NCBI RefSeq assembly: GCF_900239935.1
Contig: NZ_LT965930.1
Coordinates: forward strand, 79,982-143,981
Length of the DNA stretch: 64,000 nucleotides
Direction: 5' to 3'
From: Pseudoalteromonas carrageenovora IAM 12662
GTDB lineage: Bacteria; Pseudomonadota; Gammaproteobacteria; Enterobacterales; Alteromonadaceae
The notes below the pieces were generated by a model. That model saw only the letters and a list, made by a program, of their open reading frames with translations, made no database searches and had not been told where the DNA came from. Numbering within the stretch: the stretch's first letter is position 1; the number at the start of each line of letters is the position of its first letter. Below are positions 54,961 to 63,607 of this stretch, one piece after another. Both the position numbers and the translations under genes were made by a program.

Positions 54961-54976
54961 AGGATAACGCAATCCC
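54961..54976. promoter_or_regulatory. LacI-type operator before the TonB receptor
   Basis: AGGATAACGCAATCCC matches the reference GGGATAACGTTATCCC at 13 of 16 positions. It lies 78 bp before the receptor ATG, in the 403-bp divergent region 54651-55053, which otherwise holds only AT-rich promoter DNA. Confidence 0.65.
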
Positions 54977-55053
54977 TTTTCGGTTTGATTGATATTCAAT
55001 CGATAAAGTAAGGCGATCACACACAATACAATAATGGTTAATGGGTAACTAAG

Positions 55054-58000
55054 ATGAAAAGTCACTTTAAATTAAACGCCATATCAGCTGCAATAATCTG
55101 CACATTTGTTTCAGGCATTTCTGTAGCTGAAGAAAACACTGATGAAAAAAAGAAAGTCGATAAAAAAGAATCCGACGTTGAGGTTATCACTGTAACCGGC
55201 TTTCGAGGTAGCTTGCAGCGTGCAATGAACAATAAAAGGTTCTCTGAGGGGGTTACAGATTCAATCCATGCGGAGGATGTTGGTAAGTCAACAGACCAAA
55301 ATATTGCAGATGCTCTCTCTCGTGTTACAGGGGTTACAGTTCAGGAGTCTAATGGTGAAGGTACTAAAATATCGGTCCGTGGTGCTAATTCTAATTTAAA
55401 TAATATTTCAATGAACGGAGTTACCCTAACAAGCGGGCTTTCAGGATCAGGTTCTAATGCATCAGCAGAGCAAGGTGTTGACTTAAGTTCATTTTCATCT
55501 GATATTCTATCGTCTATTGAAGTGCAAAAAACAGCATCAGCAGATCAAGATGAAGGCTCTCTGGGTGCAAACGTTGTATTGAAAACCATTAAACCATTAT
55601 CTTTAAAAAAGCCGATACGCAGTATAGAACTTCAAGGTCGTTATAACGATTACTCTGAAGATGCAAACCGAAAAGTCTCCGCTTCTTTTTCAGATAAATA
55701 CCTTGATGACTCATTAGGTGTTATTTTCACTTTCGCTGATGAAACTCAAAATACTCGAAGAGATGAGTATAGTGCTAGTTGGGATGATGAGATTCATAGC
55801 GCTAAAGCAGGCAAAGCTAGAGATTTTTCGACAGGACAAATTATTACAGAAGAAAGTGAGTTTTTATCTCAAAGTTCACAAAGTTACGGTTTAAATTTAG
55901 ATAAACGAGATAGGCAGTCTATAACCTTAGGCTTACAGTATCAACCAACTGCTGATACCGACATCCAATTAGATCTTACCCATTCTAATCAGGAGGTTAC
56001 ATTAGATAATCATCAATATGATCTGCAAATTTTATCAAACTTAAAAAATAAAAACAGTGATCCTCAAGAGGATTGGTGGACCATAAACAACGAGAATCAT
56101 ACATTGGTTAAGCGCCTTGATCGTTCAAATCGCGGTCGAGTATTTCGCCTTAAAGGTGGCTCTGAAATTAAGAACAATATCGGAACACTTAGCATAGACC
56201 ATCATTTTACAGATAACTTTTCTGGTAAACTAATAGCTGGTTATTCTAAAACAAGCCAAGACTCACTCCCTAACGCTAGAGTTATGTTAGCAGGTAAATC
56301 TAAGACAAATAAATTACCAATAACATCAAATGATCCAAATGAAGTAACTTTACAGCCGCAAGGTTACGATTGCTCAAGTGGTAGCTGTCAAATTATCGCT
56401 AATAAAGGCTTTATCCAATTTCCAGATGGCATCACCGACCCATCTTTTGGTTTAGCACCAGGAAGAACAAATCCACTCGACATTCAAAACTTTCGAGTAG
56501 GGAATGTATCTAATGATGAGGATCATAATTCAGATACCAATAAGTCTCTATTCCTAGATTTTGACTGGAATGTAGATTATTTGGGCGTTACTAAGGTTGA
56601 GTTTGGAGGAAAGTATTCAAAGAGAGTTAAAGATGTTTACTCCCTTACAACTAAAATTCTAAACAACTCGGTAGTAGTTGACGCTAATGGAGACGAGCTA
56701 AGTATCGGAGGCCTAACAGATATAACAATGGCCGATCTATTAGTATCCAATGATTTTCCTGTAAATAACTTTATGGATGGTATTGCAGATCCTAATCAAG
56801 TCCACTTTTTAGATGGATGGGGAATAGTAGACCCATTCAAAGCGCTTGCTTTAGCAACCGATAGTGAGTCGGGTTTAGATGTAAAGCCACAACCTGATGA
56901 ATCTGCATCAAGAATTATTGAGCAAGAAGTAAATGCACTGTATGGCAAAATTAATTTTGAATACTTTGATGGACGCCTAACCGGTAACATTGGTCTTCGC
57001 TACGTAAAGACAGAAACCAACGCAGAGGCGTTTAATAAAGTTCAGTTCCAAAAAACGCCGATTCTTTACGACTTCTACGATTTAATCTATAACCGTGGGC
57101 TAGCTAATGGTAATTTGCCTGTATGTGATTTTGAACCTCAGTACCCTAATGATGATGTAACTCAAACACCATCAAACCTTCCTGCTTCTGGCTCTTGTGC
57201 AGCATGGCAGCTTATGTATAACTATGACATGAATGATCCATCTACTTTCCCTGATTTTGTTAATCGTGATGGTGATACTTATCTAGCGCCATCGGCTTTA
57301 AATTCAAGCAACCCTAACTATATTTTACAAGTAGTCTACAACGACGATGGTAGCGTTCAACACGTGCTTAATAATGGCGTATCATCATTAGATGGACGCT
57401 CAACAGAAAATCCTGATTTAGCAGCATGGCTTGACCGCTCGACTATCGATGAGTTTATTGACCCTGTAACAGGCCAACCTCTAGGTTTCAAAGCAGGCCT
57501 TCGCTCTAAACGCACAAAAGGCTCGGCTAGCAACGATATTTTTCTTCCTAGTTTAAATCTAAATTATAAATTTAGTGACGACTTCATCGGTCGTTTCTCA
57601 GTTTCAAAAACAATGTCTCGCCCTACTTTCGACTCGACTACGCCAGGGGCTAACATTGATGAAAAATACGTTAGTGCTTGGGGAATAGGCAAAGCGAATA
57701 ATGTAGCTCTAAAACCTCTAGAATCTACTAACTTAGATCTTTCTTTTGAATGGTACTTTAACAACTCTGGTTTAGTTTCTGTTGCATTTTTTCATAAGGA
57801 CATGACAAATTTTGAAGAGAATATAACCGAAACCTATATTTGGAAGGATATCCGAACAGACTACGACTTGTCGTCAGTCGACTCAATCTACGATGTACTC
57901 GTAGAGCCAACGCTAAAAGAGGATGCCGACGGTAATCCTATTCCTGATACGCAAAATGCTCAACTTAATCAATATGAAGAAACACCAGGCACACCTTTAG

Positions 58001-58659
58001 ATGAAAGTGGTAATACTTGTATGCCTGATAGAGTTGCTCACATTGAATTGCAAGACTCATTAACAGCTAATTGTCACACTGTAAAATTAGCAACCGTGAG
58101 AAATGGTAAAGGGGCGACAACTCAAGGCATTGAAATAAACTATACACAAAACTATGATTTCCTACCTGGTGCATTATCAGGCCTAGGCTTAAGTGTAAAT
58201 TATACATACGCAGAGTCAGAAAAAGACATTGAAGTTAGTGCCGTTTCAGGTGTTTCAGTAGCACCATTACCTCAAACTTACACGCCAAAACATTCAGCTA
58301 ATACAACTGTTTTTTGGGAGAAAGACGATTTAATGCTGCGCCTTGCGCATCGTTATAGTTCAGTACAACTTGTAAACGATAACTTTGCATTTGGCCAAGG
58401 TGTTGCGTGGTTAGATTCAACAAGTAAGTTGGATTTTAGTTCAACTTATAAAATTAATGATAATTTTACGCTTAGCTTCCAGGCGCTTAACCTCACAGAC
58501 GAAACAAACAGAACTTTTCTAACAAGTAGGAATTATATAATTGATGGAGAAGTTTATGATGAGGGTAATGCCCTTGATCAATCGGTAGATACAAGCAGAA
58601 CTATTTCTGAATACCGTACTGGTCGTCAATATAGAATAGGCATAAGAGCTTCATTCTAA
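55054..58659 (+). CDS. TonB-dependent receptor for galactan oligosaccharides
   Basis: Outer-membrane active importer of 1201 residues. Signal peptide ends at GISVA-EEN. A TonB box, EVITVTGFRGSLQRAM, begins near residue 43. The plug domain has DVGKSTDQNIADALSRVTGVTVQESNGEGTKISVRG. A long beta-barrel with large extracellular loops ends in the canonical aromatic residue (RIGIRASF). It is of the type found in Alteromonadales carbohydrate loci without a SusD partner. It would take sulfated oligosaccharides into the periplasm, where the sulfatases, GH110 and GH2 enzymes act. A terminator hairpin follows directly. Confidence 0.93.
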   Translation: MKSHFKLNAISAAIICTFVSGISVAEENTDEKKKVDKKESDVEVITVTGFRGSLQRAMNNKRFSEGVTDSIHAEDVGKSTDQNIADALSRVTGVTVQESNGEGTKISVRGANSNLNNISMNGVTLTSGLSGSGSNASAEQGVDLSSFSSDILSSIEVQKTASADQDEGSLGANVVLKTIKPLSLKKPIRSIELQGRYNDYSEDANRKVSASFSDKYLDDSLGVIFTFADETQNTRRDEYSASWDDEIHSAKAGKARDFSTGQIITEESEFLSQSSQSYGLNLDKRDRQSITLGLQYQPTADTDIQLDLTHSNQEVTLDNHQYDLQILSNLKNKNSDPQEDWWTINNENHTLVKRLDRSNRGRVFRLKGGSEIKNNIGTLSIDHHFTDNFSGKLIAGYSKTSQDSLPNARVMLAGKSKTNKLPITSNDPNEVTLQPQGYDCSSGSCQIIANKGFIQFPDGITDPSFGLAPGRTNPLDIQNFRVGNVSNDEDHNSDTNKSLFLDFDWNVDYLGVTKVEFGGKYSKRVKDVYSLTTKILNNSVVVDANGDELSIGGLTDITMADLLVSNDFPVNNFMDGIADPNQVHFLDGWGIVDPFKALALATDSESGLDVKPQPDESASRIIEQEVNALYGKINFEYFDGRLTGNIGLRYVKTETNAEAFNKVQFQKTPILYDFYDLIYNRGLANGNLPVCDFEPQYPNDDVTQTPSNLPASGSCAAWQLMYNYDMNDPSTFPDFVNRDGDTYLAPSALNSSNPNYILQVVYNDDGSVQHVLNNGVSSLDGRSTENPDLAAWLDRSTIDEFIDPVTGQPLGFKAGLRSKRTKGSASNDIFLPSLNLNYKFSDDFIGRFSVSKTMSRPTFDSTTPGANIDEKYVSAWGIGKANNVALKPLESTNLDLSFEWYFNNSGLVSVAFFHKDMTNFEENITETYIWKDIRTDYDLSSVDSIYDVLVEPTLKEDADGNPIPDTQNAQLNQYEETPGTPLDESGNTCMPDRVAHIELQDSLTANCHTVKLATVRNGKGATTQGIEINYTQNYDFLPGALSGLGLSVNYTYAESEKDIEVSAVSGVSVAPLPQTYTPKHSANTTVFWEKDDLMLRLAHRYSSVQLVNDNFAFGQGVAWLDSTSKLDFSSTYKINDNFTLSFQALNLTDETNRTFLTSRNYIIDGEVYDEGNALDQSVDTSRTISEYRTGRQYRIGIRASF

Positions 58660-58681
58660 CTACTGACATAGTTTCAATTAT

Positions 58682-58708
58682 TTAAATGGGCTTAGTTTGC
58701 CCATTTAA
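58682..58708 (+). terminator. Hairpin between TonB receptor and sulfatase
   Basis: TTAAATGGGC/GCCCATTTAA with a 7-nt loop, 23 bp after the receptor stop. It contains the upstream in-frame ATG at 58686, which makes that codon an unlikely start for the sulfatase. No T run follows, so it may attenuate rather than stop transcription. Confidence 0.6.
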
Positions 58709-58724
58709 CTTTAGGCAGATATTT

Positions 58725-60296
58725 ATGAACTTCAAAATTAATTCTTTATGTTTTTTCACTTTAACAGTGCTTTTAGCAACAAGTGCACACGCAAAACTTA
58801 CCAGTGATGATAAGAAACAAACAGAGCAAGTAACCACAACTGCTTTAAATAACCAAAAACCGAATATTGTAATATTTTATGTAGACGACCTTGGTTACGG
58901 TGATTTAAGCAGTTACGGTATGAAACAAGCTCAAACCCCAAATATTGATGCATTAGCAGCTGAAGGGATACGTTTTACTGACGCACACAGTTCTGCTGCG
59001 ACATGCACACCTTCTCGATATTCATTGTTAACCGGCCAATATGCCTTTCGCAATAATGCAGCAATTTTACCAGGTGATGCTCCGCTTATCATTGATCATA
59101 CTAAGCCTACACTACCTAAAATGTTGCAAAAGGCAGGCTATAAAACGGGTGTTGTAGGTAAATGGCACTTAGGGCTAGGTGATGGTTTTGTTGACTGGAA
59201 TAAAGCTGTAAAGCCAGGGCCAATAGAGCTAGGTTTTGATTACAGCTTTTTAATCCCTGCGACAGCAGATCGAGTACCCACTGTATTTTTAGAAAATCAT
59301 CACGTAGTTAATCTAGACCCGAATGACCCAATAACGGTTTCATATGAAAAACGTATAGGGAACCGCCCTGTCGGTACAGAGCACCCTGAGCTACTCAAAA
59401 TGTCAGCAGATCTTCAACATAGCAATACCATTGTTGATGGTGTTAGCCGCATTGGTTGGATGGCTGGCGGAAAGTCTGCAGAGTGGAAAGATGAAGAATT
59501 TCCTTTTGTTTTTACCAACAAGGCAATTGAGTTTATTAACAGCAGTAAGAGTGAACCATTCATGCTGTTTTTTCCATTCAGTGATATTCATGTACCTAGA
59601 GTTCCAAATAAGATGTTTGCTGGTAAGTCAGGCATGGGCCCAAGGGGTGATGCAATATTGCAAATGGATTGGATGTCAGGACAGATTATTGATGAGTTAA
59701 AAAAACAAGGTTTATATGATAACACGCTTATTATATTTTCTAGCGATAACGGCCCTGTAATGGATGATGGCTATGCAGACCAAGCCGAAGAGCTGCGAGG
59801 AGAACATGATCCAGCGGCAGGTTATAGAGGTGGAAAATATAGTGCATATGAAGCCGGAGCACGTGTACCTATGATTATTACTTATCCTGAAGGAATTAAA
59901 AATAATGGTGATAGTAATGCATTAGTTAGTCAAATAGATATTTATAAATCACTCGCTGAATTAGCCGGTGTTAAGCTAGACAACAGTGAAGCGATTGATA
60001 GTAAAAATATGTTACCAGCCTTTTTAGACGCCAAAGAAAGCGGACGGACAGATATGCTTGAAGAGTCATTTACTTTGGCAATTCGCAGTGGAAAGTGGAA
60101 ATATATATCACCATTTAATGGGACCACTCCCGACTGGCTTGCAAACAAAACCGCAATTGAAAATGGCTTAAAAACTGAGCCACAGTTATTTGATTTATCA
60201 AAAGACAGAAATGAGCAACACAATGTGGCAGATAAATACCCAAAATTGGTATTTTCACTACGAGCTAAGATCGAAAAAATTAAAGCCCGTAAATAA
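58725..60296 (+). CDS. S1-type sulfatase, secreted (CTPSR motif)
   Basis: A 523-residue sulfatase. The start at 58725 gives a clean signal peptide (MNFKINSLCFFTLTVLLATSAHA); the frame's earlier ATG at 58686 lies inside a hairpin. Motifs are FYVDDLGYGDLSSYG, AATCTPSRYSLLTG (Cys94), GKWHLGLGDG and FSSDNGPVMDDGYAD. It is a paralogue of the CSPSR sulfatase at 53085-54650. It probably acts on the same sugar position or on a different chain context. It lies 65 bp after the TonB receptor and may be transcribed with it through the attenuating hairpin. Confidence 0.9.
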   Translation: MNFKINSLCFFTLTVLLATSAHAKLTSDDKKQTEQVTTTALNNQKPNIVIFYVDDLGYGDLSSYGMKQAQTPNIDALAAEGIRFTDAHSSAATCTPSRYSLLTGQYAFRNNAAILPGDAPLIIDHTKPTLPKMLQKAGYKTGVVGKWHLGLGDGFVDWNKAVKPGPIELGFDYSFLIPATADRVPTVFLENHHVVNLDPNDPITVSYEKRIGNRPVGTEHPELLKMSADLQHSNTIVDGVSRIGWMAGGKSAEWKDEEFPFVFTNKAIEFINSSKSEPFMLFFPFSDIHVPRVPNKMFAGKSGMGPRGDAILQMDWMSGQIIDELKKQGLYDNTLIIFSSDNGPVMDDGYADQAEELRGEHDPAAGYRGGKYSAYEAGARVPMIITYPEGIKNNGDSNALVSQIDIYKSLAELAGVKLDNSEAIDSKNMLPAFLDAKESGRTDMLEESFTLAIRSGKWKYISPFNGTTPDWLANKTAIENGLKTEPQLFDLSKDRNEQHNVADKYPKLVFSLRAKIEKIKARK

Positions 60297-60310
60297 TAAA
60301 TTTAAGATAT

Positions 60311-60342
60311 GCCGAGATTGACTATAGGTAGTTAATCTTGGC
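60311..60342 (+). terminator. Terminator after the CTPSR sulfatase
   Basis: A 14-bp stem with two G-T pairs (60311-60324 with 60329-60342) and a TAGG loop, 14 bp after the stop, followed by TATTTAAA. The remaining 60343-60557 is AT-rich with no gene. Confidence 0.6.
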
Positions 60343-60557
60343 TATTTAAAAGTAGCCAAATTACGCTTATTCAGACTAATTTAATTAGTTATTTCATAAT
60401 ATAAAACAGTTTTACTAGCTGAAATCCACCCCTACTTCGCTTACGGATATCACTTTTAATCTTGTTACTATACTTATAAAAATCAGCGATATAAATAATC
60501 TAATTACTAAAAATATTGTATTTATTTAAAAATATAAAAGACAAACTCAAAACAAAT

Positions 60558-60573
60558 AGGACAACGTTATCCT
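60558..60573. promoter_or_regulatory. LacI-type operator before the sugar symporter
   Basis: AGGACAACGTTATCCT within AAATAGGA...TCCTATTT, near-perfect dyad, matching the reference site at 13 of 16 positions. It lies 42 bp before the symporter start. Confidence 0.75.
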
Positions 60574-60615
60574 ATTTGTTTTTATATTTTAAAATACAAA
60601 TTATGAGGAAAGTTA

Positions 60616-62178
60616 ATGAAATTAGACATACTCGATTCTAGTGTGTTTGTAGCTTATGTATTAGGACTACTAATACTCGCGTTATGGATATCAAGAGAAA
60701 GCAAACAGAAACAAAAAAACACTGAAGATTATTTTTTAGCCTCTAAGTCTCTTCCTTGGTGGGCAATTGGTGCATCATTAATAGCATCAAATATATCTGC
60801 TGAACAGATTATTGGAATGTCAGGCTCTGGTTTTGCAATAGGTATGGCTATCGCATCGTATGAATGGATGGCTGCAATAACACTATTAATTGTCGGCAAG
60901 TATATGCTGCCTATTTTTTTAGAAAATAAAATTTTTACTATGCCTCAATACCTTGAACAGCGCTTCGACAATAAAGTTAAAACTGTTTTAGCCCTTTTTT
61001 GGCTTGCTGTATATGTGTTTGTTAATTTAACCGCAGTGTTATGGCTTGGTGGGCTTGCAATAGAAACAGTTGCAGGTGTTGATTGGATGTACGGCATGAT
61101 TTTTTTAGCGCTTTTCTCTGTAGCATATTCTTTATATGGAGGTCTAAAAGCAGTTGCTTACACCGATATATTACAGGTAGTCCTTTTAGTATTCGGTGGC
61201 CTATTCTTAGTTTATTTAGCATTAGATGAAGTGTCTAGCGGGCAAGGTGTGCTTGCAGGATTCGGTATTTTAACTGAACAACTACCTAACCACTTTGATA
61301 TGATTTTAAGCCCAGATAACAGTAATTATATGAGCTTACCTGGTATCTCTGTTTTAGTTGGTGGCATGTGGATAATGAACCTTAGTTACTGGGGGTTTAA
61401 CCAATATATTATTCAAAGAGCTTTAGCAGCAAAAAGTATTAAGGAAGCCCAAAAAGGCATTGCATTTGCCGCATATCTAAAACTACTAATGCCAATAATA
61501 GTTGTACTACCAGGAATTGCCGCAGTTGTGTTACACCCACAGTTAAGTTCACCAGATCAAGCCTACCCATCAATGATGGAATTAATGCCATCGGGTATTA
61601 AAGGTCTTGTTTTTGCTGCTCTAGTCGCCGCTGTCGTTTCATCTTTAGCATCGATGACAAATAGTATATCGACTATCTTCACGATGGATATTTATTCAAA
61701 ACTTCAGCCGGGAAAAGCTCAAAAACACTATGTGAAAGTAGGCCGACTTGCAGCTTTAGCTTCATTAATTATTGCTTTAATAGTGGCAGAGCCGCTACTA
61801 GGTAAATTTGATCAAGCCTTTCAATATATACAGGAATTTACAGGATTTTTCACTCCGGGTATTGTTGTAATATTTTTAATGGGGATGTTTTGGTCAAAAG
61901 CGAGTTCAGCTGGTGCATTAGCTGCGGGTGTTGGCTCAGCATTATTTTCCCTGATTTTAAAATTCGCATACCCTGAACTCCCTTTTATGGATCGCGTTGG
62001 AATTGTCTTTTTGTTATGCCTAGTTATCTGTGTAATTGTCTCTTTATTAATAAAAGATAAGGGCGTAAGCGCAAGTGTGGACTTAAAAGAGGTGAGCTTT
62101 GCAACTGAGACTAACTTTAACTTAGCGACCCTAGGTGTCGTAATAATCCTAACTGCGCTATACGCTGTATGGTGGTAA
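60616..62178 (+). CDS. Sodium/sugar symporter (SSS family, SGLT-like)
   Basis: Inner-membrane sodium-coupled sugar carrier of 520 residues with 13-14 hydrophobic helices. Signature segments are EDYFLASKSLPWWAIGASLIASNISAEQIIGMSGSGFAIG near the N-terminus and the sugar/Na-site motif GGLKAVAYTDILQ. ALVAAVVSSLASMTNSISTIFTMDIY (residues about 335-360) is the conserved core of bacterial SGLTs such as vSGLT. GGAGG-like AGGAAAG precedes the ATG. It is the last PUL gene and has its own LacI-type operator. Galactose is the expected substrate, fitting the galK gene. Confidence 0.92.
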   Translation: MKLDILDSSVFVAYVLGLLILALWISRESKQKQKNTEDYFLASKSLPWWAIGASLIASNISAEQIIGMSGSGFAIGMAIASYEWMAAITLLIVGKYMLPIFLENKIFTMPQYLEQRFDNKVKTVLALFWLAVYVFVNLTAVLWLGGLAIETVAGVDWMYGMIFLALFSVAYSLYGGLKAVAYTDILQVVLLVFGGLFLVYLALDEVSSGQGVLAGFGILTEQLPNHFDMILSPDNSNYMSLPGISVLVGGMWIMNLSYWGFNQYIIQRALAAKSIKEAQKGIAFAAYLKLLMPIIVVLPGIAAVVLHPQLSSPDQAYPSMMELMPSGIKGLVFAALVAAVVSSLASMTNSISTIFTMDIYSKLQPGKAQKHYVKVGRLAALASLIIALIVAEPLLGKFDQAFQYIQEFTGFFTPGIVVIFLMGMFWSKASSAGALAAGVGSALFSLILKFAYPELPFMDRVGIVFLLCLVICVIVSLLIKDKGVSASVDLKEVSFATETNFNLATLGVVIILTALYAVWW

Positions 62179-62220
62179 AAATTAAATCGTAAGATTTAAA
62201 CAAGTGTGTATGTCAAATCA

Positions 62221-62249
62221 AAGTCACTCATAGTTTGAGTGGCTTTTTT
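62221..62249 (+). terminator. Rho-independent terminator after the symporter
   Basis: AAGTCACTCA pairs with TGAGTGGCTT (one G-T), followed by TTTT, 42 bp after the stop. Confidence 0.8.
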
Positions 62250-62488
62250 GGTTTTAAGAAGCGTATTCACGAAGAAGTAATATTGAACTATAAACTAGTA
62301 AATTAACGTCCTCTCCTCTCGAACGTTGTTGCTTAACTTAAAAGTTCAAGATACGAGCAAAAGTTATTTGTTCTTGAAATATGGCAATTTATTAACTTCA
62401 ATACACTTTAAAAATAACTTGGTTTGTAAATTAAGTATAGTGAAGTGGTAATCAGGTAAACTGTTAAAACGTCTACTTTGTACCAATG

Positions 62489-62520
62489 TAGGTCGGATAA
62501 ACGAAGCGCCATCCGACACA
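62489..62520. repeat. REP-like hairpin and dispersed-repeat fragment
   Basis: GTCGGAT/ATCCGAC hairpin around AAACGAAGCGCC, a common gammaproteobacterial intergenic repeat type. Downstream, 62600-62628 repeats 17152-17180. The rest of 62250-62736 has no gene. Confidence 0.6.
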
Positions 62521-62736
62521 GTAAAATACCTTGCCAATTATCATCTATATTTTATGTTGTCGAGTGGCTGGAGAGTGCCATTTGCAGTCATTGCTAAACT
62601 TTGATGTATGAAGTCAAGATTTGACCCCCTTCTGTTTGATTTAAAATCACTAAAAGTGACGAATACTCCTTAAAAATCTAACACAGATGTAACAGCCTAC
62701 AAGGTTTTTGTCCGCGTTTACGAACTTATTAGAATT

Positions 62737-63081
62737 CTATTCCCACACAGCTACGTTAAAGCCTTGCCTCATTTGATGGCTTGGCGAAATACGACTATTA
62801 GTTATCTGATTTTGTCGTATAAATTTTTCGTAATGCATATCAATTCTTTCTACAATTTTACCAAAAACAACAAACTGTCGGTCCAACTTTTCAATTTTTG
62901 TGACCTCGTACAATACTGGAATGTTACGCTTAGAGTTGATTACGGCAGCTTTATCACCAACTTTTATATTTTGTATTTCATCCCAGCCTTGTTGACCAGT
63001 CTCAACATCAAAAATCGCCCCTGCACCAAATAAGTCCTTATGTACGTAACTTGGCTCTATAGCTGAAAATAGATAATTCAT
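62737..63081 (-). CDS. Hypothetical protein, 114 residues
   Basis: I do not recognise a family. The N-terminal segment SAIEPSYVHKDLFGAGAIFDVETGQQGWDEIQNIKVGDKAAVINSKRNIPVLYEVTKIEKLDRQFVVFGKIVERI suggests a small beta barrel. It recalls EVE/PUA-like or SH3-like folds by its 'VGDKA...I...R.V..V.ei' pattern, but this is weak. A strong AAGGAG lies before the ATG, supporting a real gene. It stands alone beside the MITE-like element. Confidence 0.6.
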   Translation of the reverse strand: MNYLFSAIEPSYVHKDLFGAGAIFDVETGQQGWDEIQNIKVGDKAAVINSKRNIPVLYEVTKIEKLDRQFVVFGKIVERIDMHYEKFIRQNQITNSRISPSHQMRQGFNVAVWE

Positions 63082-63276
63082 TAAATCGCTCCTTGTAATT
63101 GCTATTGAGTATAAAAATTCTAACAGCTTTATCAGAGGACACTTTCCCTATTTTAGCGTGAAAACGCCCTTATTTTATGAGCTTCTATTAATAGCAAATA
63201 GTATAAGTTATTGCCAATCATAAATATTATGCTGAGTTAAGTTATTTTATTATATAAAAAAGAGAAAGGCTTATCA

Positions 63277-63474
63277 TAACCTGAACTCTGGATAATAAAT
63301 CTATCTCAAGCAGTTATTTTCGGCGCTAACTGCGTTGAATTCACTTGCAATAGGCTAGCTATTGACGCGTAATTTCGCCTTGTTTTCACTGGAAATCTCT
63401 GGCTAGAGAGAATAAGCATAAATATCACTTTTGACTCAATACGTTAGTAAATCTCTTAACCAGAGTTCAGGTTA
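63277..63474. mobile_element. 198-bp MITE-like element
   Basis: Perfect 15-bp terminal inverted repeats TAACCTGAACTCTGG (63277-63291) and its complement (63460-63474), flanked by a 3-bp direct repeat TCA (63274-63276, 63475-63477). There is no coding capacity inside. It is a non-autonomous transposon that would need a transposase supplied elsewhere in the genome. Confidence 0.75.
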
Positions 63475-63607
63475 TCATAGTGTCACTTGAGTAGTAGCGA
63501 CTTATATAGCGCAATTATCAATGTCAGGTTATCGCTCTAAGCCGCCTACCATATAAATAAATAGTAGGTATGGAAATACGTTCCACAATGTGGAAACAAG
63601 TTATCAA

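Noticed and set aside
1..62178. Kappa- or iota-carrageenan locus
   Set aside because: No GH16, GH82, GH127, GH129 or GH167 enzymes and no anhydrogalactose dehydrogenase or cycloisomerase are present.
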